Shown here in pieces: positions 24,601-34,300 of a stretch of DNA of 64,000 bases; the stretch's first letter is position 1, and each line of letters opens with the position of its first letter. The notes under the pieces were generated by a model. It saw only the letters and a list, made by a program, of their open reading frames with translations. It was not told the origin of the DNA and made no database searches. The stretch lies in the NCBI RefSeq assembly GCF_000224145.3, contig NC_020178.2:764986-828985 (forward strand). Reading direction: 5' to 3'. A program made the translations under genes and the position numbers. The stretch is from Ciona intestinalis (lineage: Eukaryota; Chordata; Ascidiacea; Phlebobranchia; Cionidae).

Positions 24601-27423
24601 GAGAAAAAAGCAAATTGAGAGAGAGGCTGAGTTGGAAAACAAAAAAAGGGAGGCAAGGTAAGAAAATTTGTGATTGTTTATTTAATTGTTAACAATAAAT
24701 AAGGGATTACCTTCACATATGTTATGTATTTAAGAACTTTTGGGCAATAGTTTTGTGTCTGTTTTTATATTTTTGGAAGGTATTTTTTTATAGTTTTGTG
24801 AAAGTTGTTATAGATTTTGTAAATTTTCTGAACATTTGGGAATGTTGTTATAAACTATTTAAAGTTTTGTTACTTTATCTTCATTTTCTAGATATAAGCA
24901 CCGAACTTTAAGACTTTTTAGCATTTATGGTATTTTACTGATTTGTGTTGCTGGTCCACCTAACCTGCATGTTTCCCCCATTATTCCAGGGAGCAACAAG
25001 AAGCGATCCAGCAGAAGAAAATGGATGAAAAGATGAAACGAGATCGAAGGTTAAATGACTTCAAGATGAGAAAGAAACAAGAAGAAGAGGCGGCCAATCA
25101 GAGATTAGGAATCATTGGGTCTACTTCTACTAAAAAAGTAATGCTTTGTTTGTTTATTATAAATATTAATACTTTTTATTAATTATATCAGAGTTCCGAT
25201 ATTTTTATCAAATTTTAATATTTTTTAATGAAATTTAAGTAGTAATATGTTATGTATTTGTATCTTTAATCCAGCATACGAACAAAGTAAAGACCAATCA
25301 TCATATACCTTCGGACCAAGCTGAATCAATTCAAAACCTACTTAATTTTGGTGAGTTACTTTTTCTATGTTTTTTGTATACCACTGTTTTATTAGGTACA
25401 TAGTGTACATACCAGTAATGTATTTTAACTCGTGAGCAATCACGGGCTGTATGAAACAGAACACTTGTGTTACAACGACTGTCATTTCCTACATGAAAAA
25501 ATAAAATCGTTTATTCATTTATATGAATATGATGTATACAATACATATTATGATGTATAATATATTATTATAATAGATGCAACAACTAATTGCACATAAG
25601 GGTTTATAGCCGTGATGGAATTTACCCTTTAAACAGGCATAAGGTGTATGAAACAGAGCACCTGTGTTATAAAAACTGTCTTGCCCCGCCACACAAGGAT
25701 AAATAAATCACATTAATTCATTCATATCATGATGTATTATTATACCAGATGCACCAACTAATTACGCATACACTGATCTCAACTCCGCAAAGAACACTGG
25801 ACGCTCTGTAAGTAAATATTATACACTGATTATTGCAACCAATATAACAGACAAACACCTTAAAATTGTCAATATTATTTTGGAAACTGAGCAGTTTTTA
25901 TTTGTTCATGTTATGACATGAAATGTAAAGCTTTTACCGCAAATTTCAACATTCTATGGTAAAAATAACATATTCAATATACATAATAACATATATATGT
26001 ATATTACACAGGGTGCTGAGACTTATATTATAGAAGACACAGAGTCTGTTGGGTCTGGGGGAGGTTCTGGTAGTGGCTCAGAATATACAGGTATGGAGTG
26101 TTTATTACTGTGGGGTAAGATGGATAACTAATAATATTTTTCAGTCTTTTTATTGTGGGGTAATATGGGCACCGTCAGCACATAATATTTAATATTTCCT
26201 GATCTTGTTTTTACAATTGTACACATTTTTTAGAGTCCTGAGGATACAGTTATGTGTTACTGCAATTATGCTTTGTTTACTAAAAACTAGTCACCCACAA
26301 AGTTACATATGTTGTAACTCGTAAGCGGGCATGAGGTGTATGAATCAGAACACCCGTGTTATAACGACTGTCATTGCCCCGCAACGCGAGGATAAATAAG
26401 TTCATTCATATAAACCATAGGTCCAAAGTTGTTCAAGAAATTAAGTTCGAAATCGAATCGTGCGCTCATCCATAACGCTCTATGTCATTGTTGCTTGCCA
26501 GGGAAAGTGAACGAGTCCGCTCGGAATAAAATATTACAAGTATGCTTGGTATAATATATCTATTTCAATAAAGACCGACGATTTTGGGGAAATAAGTTTA
26601 TATATATACAGTTGGTTGCACTTGATATGTGTGTAACATTTTTATAGCACTACCTATAAAAACTAGGTATGACTTGGTTTTGGGGTATAGGAAAACTTGA
26701 GTCTGAATCCCAGGCTTTTGCTACAACAGAACCTCACCTGTAAGAAAACTTAAACCAAATTATAATTACGAAAGCTTTAGTGTTAAAACTGCAGCCGTAA
26801 TACAACATTGCTTCTAATATTACAGGACTTGGAGCAGACTGATGCAAGGCACTTAATGGTTTTATTTAGAGATAATAAATGTCAGTACAGAGCACTGTAT
26901 AGCTACAATCCAGAGACTGAAAAACTTATCAGAATTACTGGAAATGGTGAGCACTAAATGTTCTGCTTTATTATTGGAGTATTTGGACATCTTATGCTCA
27001 CTGTCAAGTTATAACATGGGTGTCTTCTTATACACCATAAACACATGGTGTATTCATACACCTCATGCTCACTGTCAAGTTATAACATGGGTGTCTTCTT
27101 ATACACCATACACACATGGTGTATTCATACACCTCATGCTCACTGTCAAGTTATAACATGGGTGTCTTTTTATACACCAGACACACATGGTGTATTCATA
27201 CACCTCATACTCACTGTTAAGTTAGGGTAGAATAAGTTTTCTATGAAACAGTAACATTTTCTATATCCCAGGTCCCCACCATATTACGCCAACTATGATT
27301 GAGTCTTTATTCAAATACAACTCTGGTCGGCGTTCCTTCACTCGTGTACCTTCTAAAACACTATCTGTTAGCATAGATGCTATTACCATCAAGCAGTCAC
27401 TTTGGCAAGCATCTAAAAAATAA
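12655..27423 (+). CDS. CAMSAP: CAMSAP (calmodulin-regulated spectrin-associated protein), microtubule minus-end binder
   Basis: Exons: 12655-12711, 12984-13107, 13595-13758, about 14714-14905, 15774-15821, 16719-16839, 17441-17668, 17826-17907, 18575-18692, 19056-19168, 19612-19730, 20143-20264, 20413-20699, 20944-21182, 21576-21667, 21998-22147, 22506-22557, 22809-22901, 23204-23719, 24023-24130, 24393-24443, 24501-24657, 24990-25137, 25275-25350, 25749-25807, 26012-26090, 26421-26539, 26826-26946, 27272-27423. Total 3,987 nt, about 1,328 aa, with all phases consistent. Order: N-terminal CAMSAP-type CH domain (HYYCP, LKEDTSLADALHN), Ser-rich linker, coiled coils, and the C-terminal CKK domain (LMVLFRDNKCQYRALYSYNP, MIESLFKYNSGRRSFTRVPS). 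CKK binds microtubule minus ends and protects them from depolymerisation. The single gene is typical of invertebrates, where vertebrates have three. ATG is preceded by AT-rich sequence with no upstream in-frame extension. Confidence 0.95.
13595..17668 (+). CDS. CAMSAP: CAMSAP CH-domain exons
   Basis: Exons 3 to 7 encode the N-terminal globular region and CAMSAP CH domain. Marks include YRQCIRMIFD, FYASRELPGNTEEAVVLWLS, DICDSAVIALVLHYYCP and DFISCHDDLQPNFIAFFAQL, matching the order of the family's CH fold. The acceptor for the exon ending at 14905 is unclear because a 91-bp tandem array directly abuts it; the only phase-compatible AG I see is inside the array tail (exon would start at 14714). 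Confidence 0.85.
14090..14735 (+). repeat. 91-bp tandem array derived from the SINE tail, about 7 copies
   Basis: Units read 'cgacacgaggtgcataaaac', 'agaacacccgtgttataact', 'actgttgttgccccgccaca', then 'caaggataaataagttacat' and a 'cattcattt' end. The period is exactly 91 bp and copies are almost identical, which means recent expansion. The unit is the 3' module of the dispersed SINE. The array ends at the boundary of CAMSAP exon 4. Confidence 0.95.
15490..15705 (+). mobile_element. SINE, 5'-truncated copy
   Basis: Starts within the body at 'gtgtccttgggcaagacact', continues through 'cccagtggtcactaatggat', the 'tacatacgaggtaactcgta' block, and the terminal 'gataaataagttacactcat' tail. Lies in a CAMSAP intron. 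Confidence 0.8.
15985..16220 (+). repeat. 39-bp tandem repeat, about 6 copies
   Basis: The unit is 'tttaaacatggggtggaatt' followed by 'tacacccaacaccctgtac'. Because 39 is a multiple of 3, both strands stay open across the array. It sits in a CAMSAP intron with no splice signals linking it to the gene, so it is treated as a minisatellite. Confidence 0.9.
16915..17250. repeat. About 112-bp dispersed repeat ('NCAACCAATTC' family), two copies
   Basis: The family consensus contains 'cggtcaaatacaacttaact', 'tatataaacacctgtgaaaa', 'gtggtgcaaccaattcaagg' and 'ttattgttttgttgacactt'. Other copies: 8385-8640, 19312-19497, 40850-41010, 44890-44990, 56145-56245, 58030-58265, 59090-59325, 60895-61035. It occurs in both orientations and only in introns or intergenic DNA. 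Confidence 0.85.
18745..18985 (+). mobile_element. SINE, near full-length
   Basis: Begins with the tRNA-like head 'ctgtggcacagtgtttagtg', passes through 'tgtgtctttgagcaagatac' and 'gacccaatggccactatttg', and ends in the tail module with 'aacagaacacccgtgttata'. Lies in a CAMSAP intron. Confidence 0.75.
19825..19980. mobile_element. TIR element (MITE-like)
   Basis: Starts with 'agggtaagagaagatagggt' and carries the family interior 'tctcatctcatttgatagta'. The right end is degraded. Lies in a CAMSAP intron. Confidence 0.55.
21205..21560 (+). repeat. 71-bp hairpin repeat, about 5 tandem copies
   Basis: Five head-to-tail units fill the intron between CAMSAP exons 20944-21182 and 21576-21667. The array begins about 20 bp after the splice donor and ends about 15 bp before the acceptor, so nearly the entire intron is repeat. 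Confidence 0.9.
21688..21812 (-). mobile_element. SINE head, inverted fragment
   Basis: Minus-strand reading gives 'ctgtggcaaagtggttagcg' (A-box-like), then 'aggttcaaggctt'-like B-box sequence on 'ggttcaaggcttgtcgctgc' and a 'caagacacttaacg' body. Confidence 0.7.
22160..22470 (+). repeat. Degenerate about 90-bp repeat, 3-4 copies
   Basis: Copies share 'gggtttggtttggtttcata'-like starts and 'tagagttaccggttcaaagc'-like middles. They lie within the intron after CAMSAP exon 21998-22147. The 'ggttcaa' parts recall the SINE B box, but the match is weak. Confidence 0.5.
23204..25137 (+). CDS. CAMSAP: CAMSAP central coiled-coil exons
   Basis: The large exon 23204-23719 encodes a charged heptad-type helix (LVQRKLDQLQLSVERERTKQ and following) and a Ser/Asn-rich linker. 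Exons 24501-24657 and 24990-25137 encode a second, highly charged helix (LKKEEEMRKKQIEREAEL; RRLNDFKMRKKQEEEAA), preceded by GLGFTILEE, which corresponds to the conserved segment before the CAMSAP helical region. The 23204 exon is distinctly GC-richer than its surroundings. Confidence 0.85.
26421..27423 (+). CDS. CAMSAP: CAMSAP CKK domain exons
   Basis: Exons 26421-26539, 26826-26946 and 27272-27423 encode the C-terminal CKK domain: HNALCHCCLPGKVNESARNK, DARHLMVLFRDNKCQYRALY, then GPHHITPTMIESLFKYNSGR and a basic tail ending QASKK and TAA at 27421-27423. CKK recognises the curved microtubule minus end and is the defining module of CAMSAP/Patronin proteins. All conserved blocks appear intact. 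Confidence 0.95.
26990..27225 (+). repeat. 71-bp hairpin repeat, about 3 tandem copies
   Basis: Three head-to-tail units fill most of the last CAMSAP intron (26947-27271). Copies differ by only a few bases, for example 'caccataaacacatggtgta' versus 'caccagacacacatggtgta'. Confidence 0.9.
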
Positions 27424-28296
27424 GTTTTTACTATAGCCCGGTGGTTTTTCATTGTTATTTTTCAGTTTTACTGGTCTATGTATTACTGCATGAGAATTTA
27501 CTACTAGTGTTCCTATTATTGTGTTTTTACTGCAAGAGAAAATGAGAGGTTATAACTGAATACTACAGAAGGGGCATTCTAACAGTGCTGTAGGTGTATT
27601 CATTATTTAGGTCTAAGCACAACTAGGAATTATTTTAACTGTTTTCTATTCTAAACATAGAAATAACAGGCACAAATTAAACTTACTGTAATTTGGGCAA
27701 AAACAAAACAAAATATATATAGAAAATACTTTTTTTTCAAAGAACTAGTCAATTTTTTTTCCATTTAATATGTATAAGCAGAAAAAAGCCTTTTTTTCAC
27801 TGTGAAAATGGAGTTACTAATAGAAATGATCAAAAATCGACAATGATTTAACTGTGTGAAAAACTGTGTAATTCACTATTTCAAATTTTAATCAAATGAT
27901 TTCTGGTGCACCAGTTATAGCTGTGTATTCACTGATATCTCATATAAATTGTATAAGCTGCTATTCCCCACACACTGAGCTGATTGAATTGTAAACCTAC
28001 TGTACAAGATGTTTAATACATTCTTATGTTTAAAGGTTGCATTTAAAAGCAGTTTTGTAGCAAATACGGCAGAAATGTGAGAAAAGCTGAAAGATATTGA
28101 CACTTCAAAAGCCCACCCTACAGACTGCAAAAGATTTAACCCCTTCTGCTACAGTTTTAAACAGTATTTTTATTTTCAACATACAGATATGTCTAAACCT
28201 ATCAAAAGCTTTATAAATTATTTATGTTCAAAACAAGAGCAGATTTCTGGTTTTGAGACAGTATAAAAACAATAAGCATCCAGATATTATTTATCA
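27424..28296. other. Intergenic region between convergent CAMSAP and SDE2 genes
   Basis: Contains the 3' UTRs of both genes (CAMSAP stop at 27423, SDE2 stop at 28297). AT-rich, no recognised repeat, no coding exon seen. Confidence 0.6.
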
Positions 28297-30111
28297 TCAA
28301 GTTTCAGATTCTTTCTTTGAATCTTCTTTAGCATTTGAATCTCCTGCGTCTTTTGATCCTGAAGTTTTCTCTGAATCTTTTTTTTGTGAATCCTCTTTAC
28401 TAATCTCCGGATTTTGCTCTTTCTCTTCCAAAGAGGATATTTTATCTTTATTATTTTCTAATTCTTCTGTTACATCAGCTTTTCTTGTTTCTGAATTTTG
28501 CTCTTCACTTGTTTTCTCAAGAGAGGATTTATCTTCATTGGAGGTAGAGCTTCCTCCCACTGAGTCAGCGGAATTATTTTTGCTGACCCTGCAATTTGTT
28601 TCGAAGTCGTCTTCGTCACTATCTGATGACGATCCACTGATGTCATCAAACCCCAACCACTGCTTGCTTTTCTTGGTTTTCGATGGTTTCCTGTCAAGAT
28701 AAATTCATGACTGTTTTGTTTTATGGCTGATAATTTGGACATAAGATGGGTATTCTATTCATACACTCTGTGTCTGCTTACAGGGTAGTATGTTATAGGC
28801 CTATGTGTTTTCTTAGTAATTCATTAATTTTTTTGGCGGGGTGGTTTCAGATAACCAATAGGGCCACTGGGTTGGATCAACTGCTGTTAAGTGCCTTGCT
28901 CGAGCCCACATACGCCCACAATGGTGGCACTGGTAGCCTTCAGTTAAGAGACGGCTCCTCTGGCACTGTACACTGTTATTAATATTTTTGTAGTAACAAA
29001 AGCACCAATATCAAGTAGGCAACAAGAGTCACATAAAATCAAGTAGGCAACAAGAGTCACATACAAGTACCTACATACACCAAACTTACTTTACAGTCTT
29101 AGCTTTCCTCTTATGTGCAACCAGTCCCGTTTTCAAAGCGTTTTCTACGTTATCAGCTGTTTGTTCCAAACTCTTCTCGTAAGCTGGATCGTTGAAAAAG
29201 TGTTTTGGTTTTTCTAAACATTTTTCCAGCTTCTCTATTCTGTGATACAGATTGTGTAATTTAGGTACAGCAGTTAAAATCAGTTTATTGCAAACATAAT
29301 TACACACAAAGTTACATACATGATAACATGTAGACACGAAGTGTATAAAACAGAATACTTGTGGTAAAACGACTGTCGTTACCATGCAAGGATAAAAAAG
29401 TTACATTTTGATTTGTTCATTCAATACATTTCACCGAATGTTTTTAGCATGCACATGATCTTACTTTCTTTTTTCTTTTTCTCTCTCTTTTTCAGCCTTC
29501 TGCTTCACATATTCAATCATCTTTTTCTCATTGTTGACATCTCTCATTCGGCGGCCACTCAAGTCACGACAAGCTTCACTGTATTAGATAATAAATATTA
29601 TATAGGTTTATCATATGTTATTTTATGTGAGTGAAGTCCTACAGCATGGCATGACATAGGCCCGGGATTTAGGTCAGAGATGGTCCATTACCCTGACATC
29701 CAGGGTTCTACAACTAATTAATGACAACAGGGTTGGAGCAATGTCTGATAAGTGTTTTAGTATCGAGCATTGAGCCCAGTATACTTTGGTTAGGATGCAA
29801 GCGACTAACCACATATATTATACTCACTTATTTGTTGTTTTTTCAATCTGTGACCCAAGAGCTCTTAGCATAGACCCAAATCCGCCCTTGCCTCCCAACA
29901 AGCGAAATTTAGCCGCCAAATAATCACCATTTTGAACCGAGTCTCCAGGTAAAAAAGCCCGACCGTTTTTGGTAAAATAAAAGCTTGAATTTTCGCCTAT
30001 TACGCAGGATCTGACCAATTTTTCTTCAATTTTCTCATCATTACAAATACTAAGGTGCTGAATTCCTTGCCCAATCACCGAAAGATCCAGTAAAATATTC
30101 GCAGACGTCAT
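28297..30111 (-). CDS. SDE2: SDE2, ubiquitin-fold precursor in DNA replication/telomere and splicing maintenance
   Basis: Exons (minus): 29828-30111, 29465-29578, 29090-29239, 28297-28690; phase 2 at every junction; 942 nt, 313 aa. Exon 1 encodes a ubiquitin-like fold ending at the processing site [16 protein letters not shown]. In known SDE2 proteins cleavage after GG releases the active C-terminal KGG-starting fragment. Exon 2 gives [20 protein letters not shown], another SDE2 hallmark, followed by a basic helix; exon 3 continues a helical region ([17 protein letters not shown]); exon 4 is Ser/Glu/Asp/Lys-rich and low complexity, starting with the [19 protein letters not shown] block. SDE2 helps regulate PCNA-linked replication stress and spliceosome function. 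The protein is shorter than human SDE2 (about 450 aa), and the C-terminal SAP-like part is not seen. Confidence 0.93.
28840..28940 (-). mobile_element. SINE body, inverted fragment
   Basis: Contains the inverted 'gttggatcaactgctgttaa' and 'gtgccttgctcgagcccaca' body of the SINE. It lies in the intron between SDE2 exons 3 and 4. Confidence 0.6.
29270..29412 (+). mobile_element. SINE tail module fragment
   Basis: Carries 'aaagttacatacatgataac', 'cgaagtgtataaaacagaat' and the 'aaggataaaaaagttacatt' end of the SINE tail. It lies in SDE2 intron 2. Confidence 0.7.
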
Positions 30112-31312
30112 TTCTTTAGCTTTTATTAACGTTTACAAGTTAAAGCAAGAACTGTAATACAAATTAAAAGGGAAAGCACCAGTCACAATAGAAAGCATAT
30201 TATCATGTTATAGAAATATCATAAAATTGTTTGCGCGGTAAAAACAAAATATCGTTCTTTTTAAAATGATGCTAATTACGCAGGTACGTTAATTAATTAT
30301 CTATGTTAATCAGTTAAATAAATGTATTTTCTATTAAATGTATTAACTGGAAGTCATTTTTATCAATATCTATTACTATTTTAACACCTAAGGAACTATG
30401 AAATGTATTATATTTGTTTTAAAATGACATTTTTACCTATGTTATAAGCTAATGTCAAAAAAAACTTTAATTATTTTACGATTTTTTTGCTGCTAAAGTT
30501 GAATGCGTTTTAAAATCTACAGTGACGTTATTACGCATACTAGAGGGCAACAAAGCGTCGAGTATAAAACCCACTGCCAGTTTTCTTTTTCGAATCAGTA
30601 TGTTTTGCTCTCTAAGGGAGTTTTCCCGATATAGGGTTTGGTCAGTGGTCACTGGTCAGTGTATAGGTTACAGGTGGTCTGTCGTTTTCGGTGGCTATAG
30701 TTACGCAGCTTATTTGTGCTGACACTGGCAGTGTATTGTATTAGTCAAAAAGTATACATCTAACAAAACAGATACATTTTTGTAAATAGTTTTTATTTTT
30801 TTATTATAAATAATAAAATAAACTTTTTTGGAGCATTTTAGTGAAATAAACCAAAACTTTAGGCAGTATAGTAACAGTTGTTGTTGTTGTTGTTTTTATA
30901 TTCTGCGTAGTAATTAATAAGTCAATAGCTCATACTTCTGCTTACCTACGTTTAAAATAATTTATGTTAAAAAATAAATGAATTAAAGTACTGTGGGGTA
31001 AGATGAATACGAAAATACGTTTAGCGTATAATATCCCATGTTTCCTAATCATGTTTTTATATTAACAACACTCTTTTAGAGTAGTTAGGAAACGTTAAAT
31101 AATTCTGTAATTATTTTTTTGTTTACTACCAAACAGATTGATAAAAGAGAATGAAAACATGTCCCATCTTACCCCACCCTACCATAAATTAGACTTATAT
31201 AATATAAGACAACACAGTTATATACCAGCTAACCGCTTATTCTCTAGTTGAGTTTTATAGCTGAAATGATAGCATTGTTTTGAAAGCTGAACCATAAATT
31301 TATAATGAAAAA
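30112..31312. other. Divergent intergenic region, SDE2 (minus) and LRP (plus)
   Basis: About 1.2 kb separates the two start codons. It contains a GC-richer, non-repetitive block (about 30520-30735) that includes a TATA-like 'gagtataaaacccactgcc' at about 30558, then a TIR element (30988-31192). No coding exon was found. Confidence 0.5.
30988..31192. mobile_element. TIR element (MITE-like), nearly complete
   Basis: Starts 'tactgtggggtaagatgaat' and ends 'tgtcccatcttaccccaccc' with an inverted match. The interior includes 'gtttactaccaaacagattg' and 'ataaaagagaatgaaaacat'. No coding potential. Confidence 0.75.
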
Positions 31313-31391
31313 ATGACACAAAGTAATCTGATTATACTCTTGGCGATTATTCTTTACACCTTCTTTCACTTGTCGGATCAGTCACCCCCAG
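31313..31391 (+). CDS. LRP exon 1: start codon and signal peptide
   Basis: [20 protein letters not shown] followed by SDQSPP: a short polar start, a hydrophobic core and small/polar residues before the mature protein, typical of a signal peptide. Ends in phase 1 at gtaatt. The next clear family exon is 33377, about 2 kb away, with 130-bp repeats (31590-31955) in the intron. Confidence 0.8.
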
Positions 31392-34300
31392 GTAATTATA
31401 TTGTTTCATATAGTTGCCAAACCTGGTTTGGCAGAGTAGCGGGCCTACTTGAAATATTTACACTGCTGGGCATAGGTGTAATGTTTTGGGGGTATTTGGC
31501 CAAATCTAGCCTAAATCCCAGGTTATTGACAAGGACCGCACCCTCAAAGAATAGAAATAATGGGTGTAATGTGTAATGTTTGAATTTTATACACAATCTG
31601 GGATGACATTGCTAAATGGTGTTACAGTCACAGTTGTAAAACAGGGGAACCTCATTGTTTAATGTGCTGAATGCAATATACTTTGGCTCTGCTTGTTTGT
31701 ACAGACACCTAACAGCAGGGTAAAATCTGGGGTGACATTGTTAAAATGCAGTTACACTCATAGTTGTAAAACAGGGGAACCTCATTGTTTAATGTGCTGA
31801 ATGCAATATACTTTGGCTCTGCTTGTTTGTACAGACACCTAACAGCAGGGTAAAATCTGGGGTGACATTGTTAAAATGCAGTTACACTCATAGTTGTAAA
31901 ACATGTAGAACCTCATTGATTAATGTGGTGAATGCAATATACTTTGGCTTGTACGGATTGTATACTTCAAACAAAAAACGTTTATATTTTACATATCAGG
32001 CATTGACAGTTTCATGTAAAAGTAATATTAGAAAACAAAGAGTTTTAGGTTGTAGGCTACAGCGTTTAAGCCCATATAACTTTTTATAGCTTTTCCTTTG
32101 GTAATAGATTCCATTAAACACAATTTATGTTTCTTAAAAACACAAATGTATGACCATTATGGATATAAATAGGAAAGGTTTAGTATTATATCAAATCAAC
32201 TGTTTAATAAACTACGTGTAAACGTAAAAGCACTTGCCTTTCAAGTGATTTAAATAGCTTGAAATATCTTTTATTCTAAGATTTGATAAATTTAAATGTC
32301 CATAAACAATCACTTAACACAGGACAAGTATTCCCCAATGGGCCATTATTGCTTTTGTGTTTAATTCCCTGTTTTAATAAAAACTTCCAATTATGTTGTG
32401 ACAATTTATTTAATTTTTTTCCAATTTTTATAATAAATTAGTAAATTTCTTTTTAGTTTTACAATTAGTCAATTACCCTATAACATTACAAACATTTTGG
32501 GTCTTTATTTCTTTTTAAAAATAGGACAGTATTTTAAAGAGTATTGGCGTAGTGGGCCTAGTGGCTATCATAGTCCTTTAGCAGTGCCATGGTCTATTCA
32601 TAGTTTCTGGTCTAGCGATTTTGCAAAGGCTTTTAGATTCCTTGTCGATCTGTTTTTACATGCTACAAGTCAGACAAGTGGACTCGCATAGTTTTCATTG
32701 AAGCATGTTCTTATACAACATGGTGTTGCCGCACATTCCAACATAGCATATTATTATTTGTAGTGCAGCAGCCATCTTATAACTAATCCCACCACACCTA
32801 TGCATTCTTTATCATAGCATGAAACAGCTGACTAGACAATCTTAAATGGTTAAACTTTTATCATGTTGTTGTTATTGTGTGTGATTTTATTAGTAATCAA
32901 ATTTGCTGCTAAATAATCTTAATTCATGTTTGATATTGTAGTATAAACAATTTATGCTTTTGTAATATTATATAATATATATTTAGTTTAAATATATATA
33001 ATAAATCTCATATTTAAATATGCCAAAAATATACAAATAGTAGGAAACCAATTAAAATGTGACTTTAAAATTAAATAAAAGACAATTTTAACCCTACAAA
33101 ACGACAAAATTATTTCAGTTACCACAAGTTTTTTGTTACTGAAACCAATTTAAATGCGAATTAAATTAAATTTCAATACCTATCCCATCAAAAGTAGTTT
33201 TGTAACTAGCCTAACCAATTTCACACCCTTTTACCACCTAAAATTTAAGGCTGCTTAAGTTACAGTACTTTTTTGTTTGTATGTAACTGCTTTTACCCCA
33301 CAAAATTCAAGGTTGCTCAAGTTACAGACTTTTTTTGTTTGTACGTAACTGTAACCACTTTGTCTTTATTTTTCAGCATCAAGTTACGTTGACCTCGACC
33401 GTAACTGTTCTCGTGGTTGGTTCTCGTGTAAAGAGGGGCTACTTTGGTGTGTTCTGGATGAGTGGGTTTGTGACGGCGACATCGACTGTGAAGATGGGAG
33501 TGATGAGGAGAATTGTGGTGAGTTTTGGCGTGAATCATTTTTAGGGGGATTTTGACTGTCATGACAATTATTCCTTTGTTTGGTGAATGATGATTTTTGG
33601 TGGTTATTTTACTTTCTTCTGATTTTTTTATCTGATAAAAATTGTTTTATTAAAGTGGGAAAACTAAAAAATCTGACATGTCTCATTCCGGCTTTTAAAA
33701 CAAGGGTGACATCTTTTACCCTTCTGTGACTGTAACTATTTTACAATAATCTCACCCAAGATTTTGTTAAAGGTTTAAAAACATGCCTTCTAATTCACAT
33801 TTACATGTTTGACATTATACACCTCATAGGCTATTAATTAGAACATTGTTTATATATTTAGACCACAGAGATTGTGGGCCAGATTCTTTATCATGCGCTG
33901 GCAGATGTGTCTCATATGGTCTGGCTTGCAATGGGGCAATGGATTGCACTAATGGAGCAGATGAAGCCGAAAGAATTTGTGAGTCGTATTTTATTTTTTT
34001 ACAAACTTTTTTTAATTTTTATCTGTACACCTGTGTTTTGAATTTTATTTTTACATCACTTGCTAACTTTTTTATATATAATATCGATAAATAATTATAC
34101 AGTTATTTATATTAGATAATTTTTGTATAGTAATAAGTAGGCTAATTTTTTGTCACATTAAAAACATTTTAGGTTTTATATTGTTTTAAAAAATAGCATG
34201 TGTTCATGTGTTATTTATAAAACATTCAAACTCAAAACATTTTATTATTTTATAGGCTGGGATTTAAAAAAATAGCTCATATCTATGTGTCATTCTGTTA

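Noticed and set aside
28253..28702. 149-codon plus-strand ORF
   Set aside because: Antisense shadow of SDE2's Ser/Glu-rich last exon; the minus-strand exon has matching phase and family motifs.
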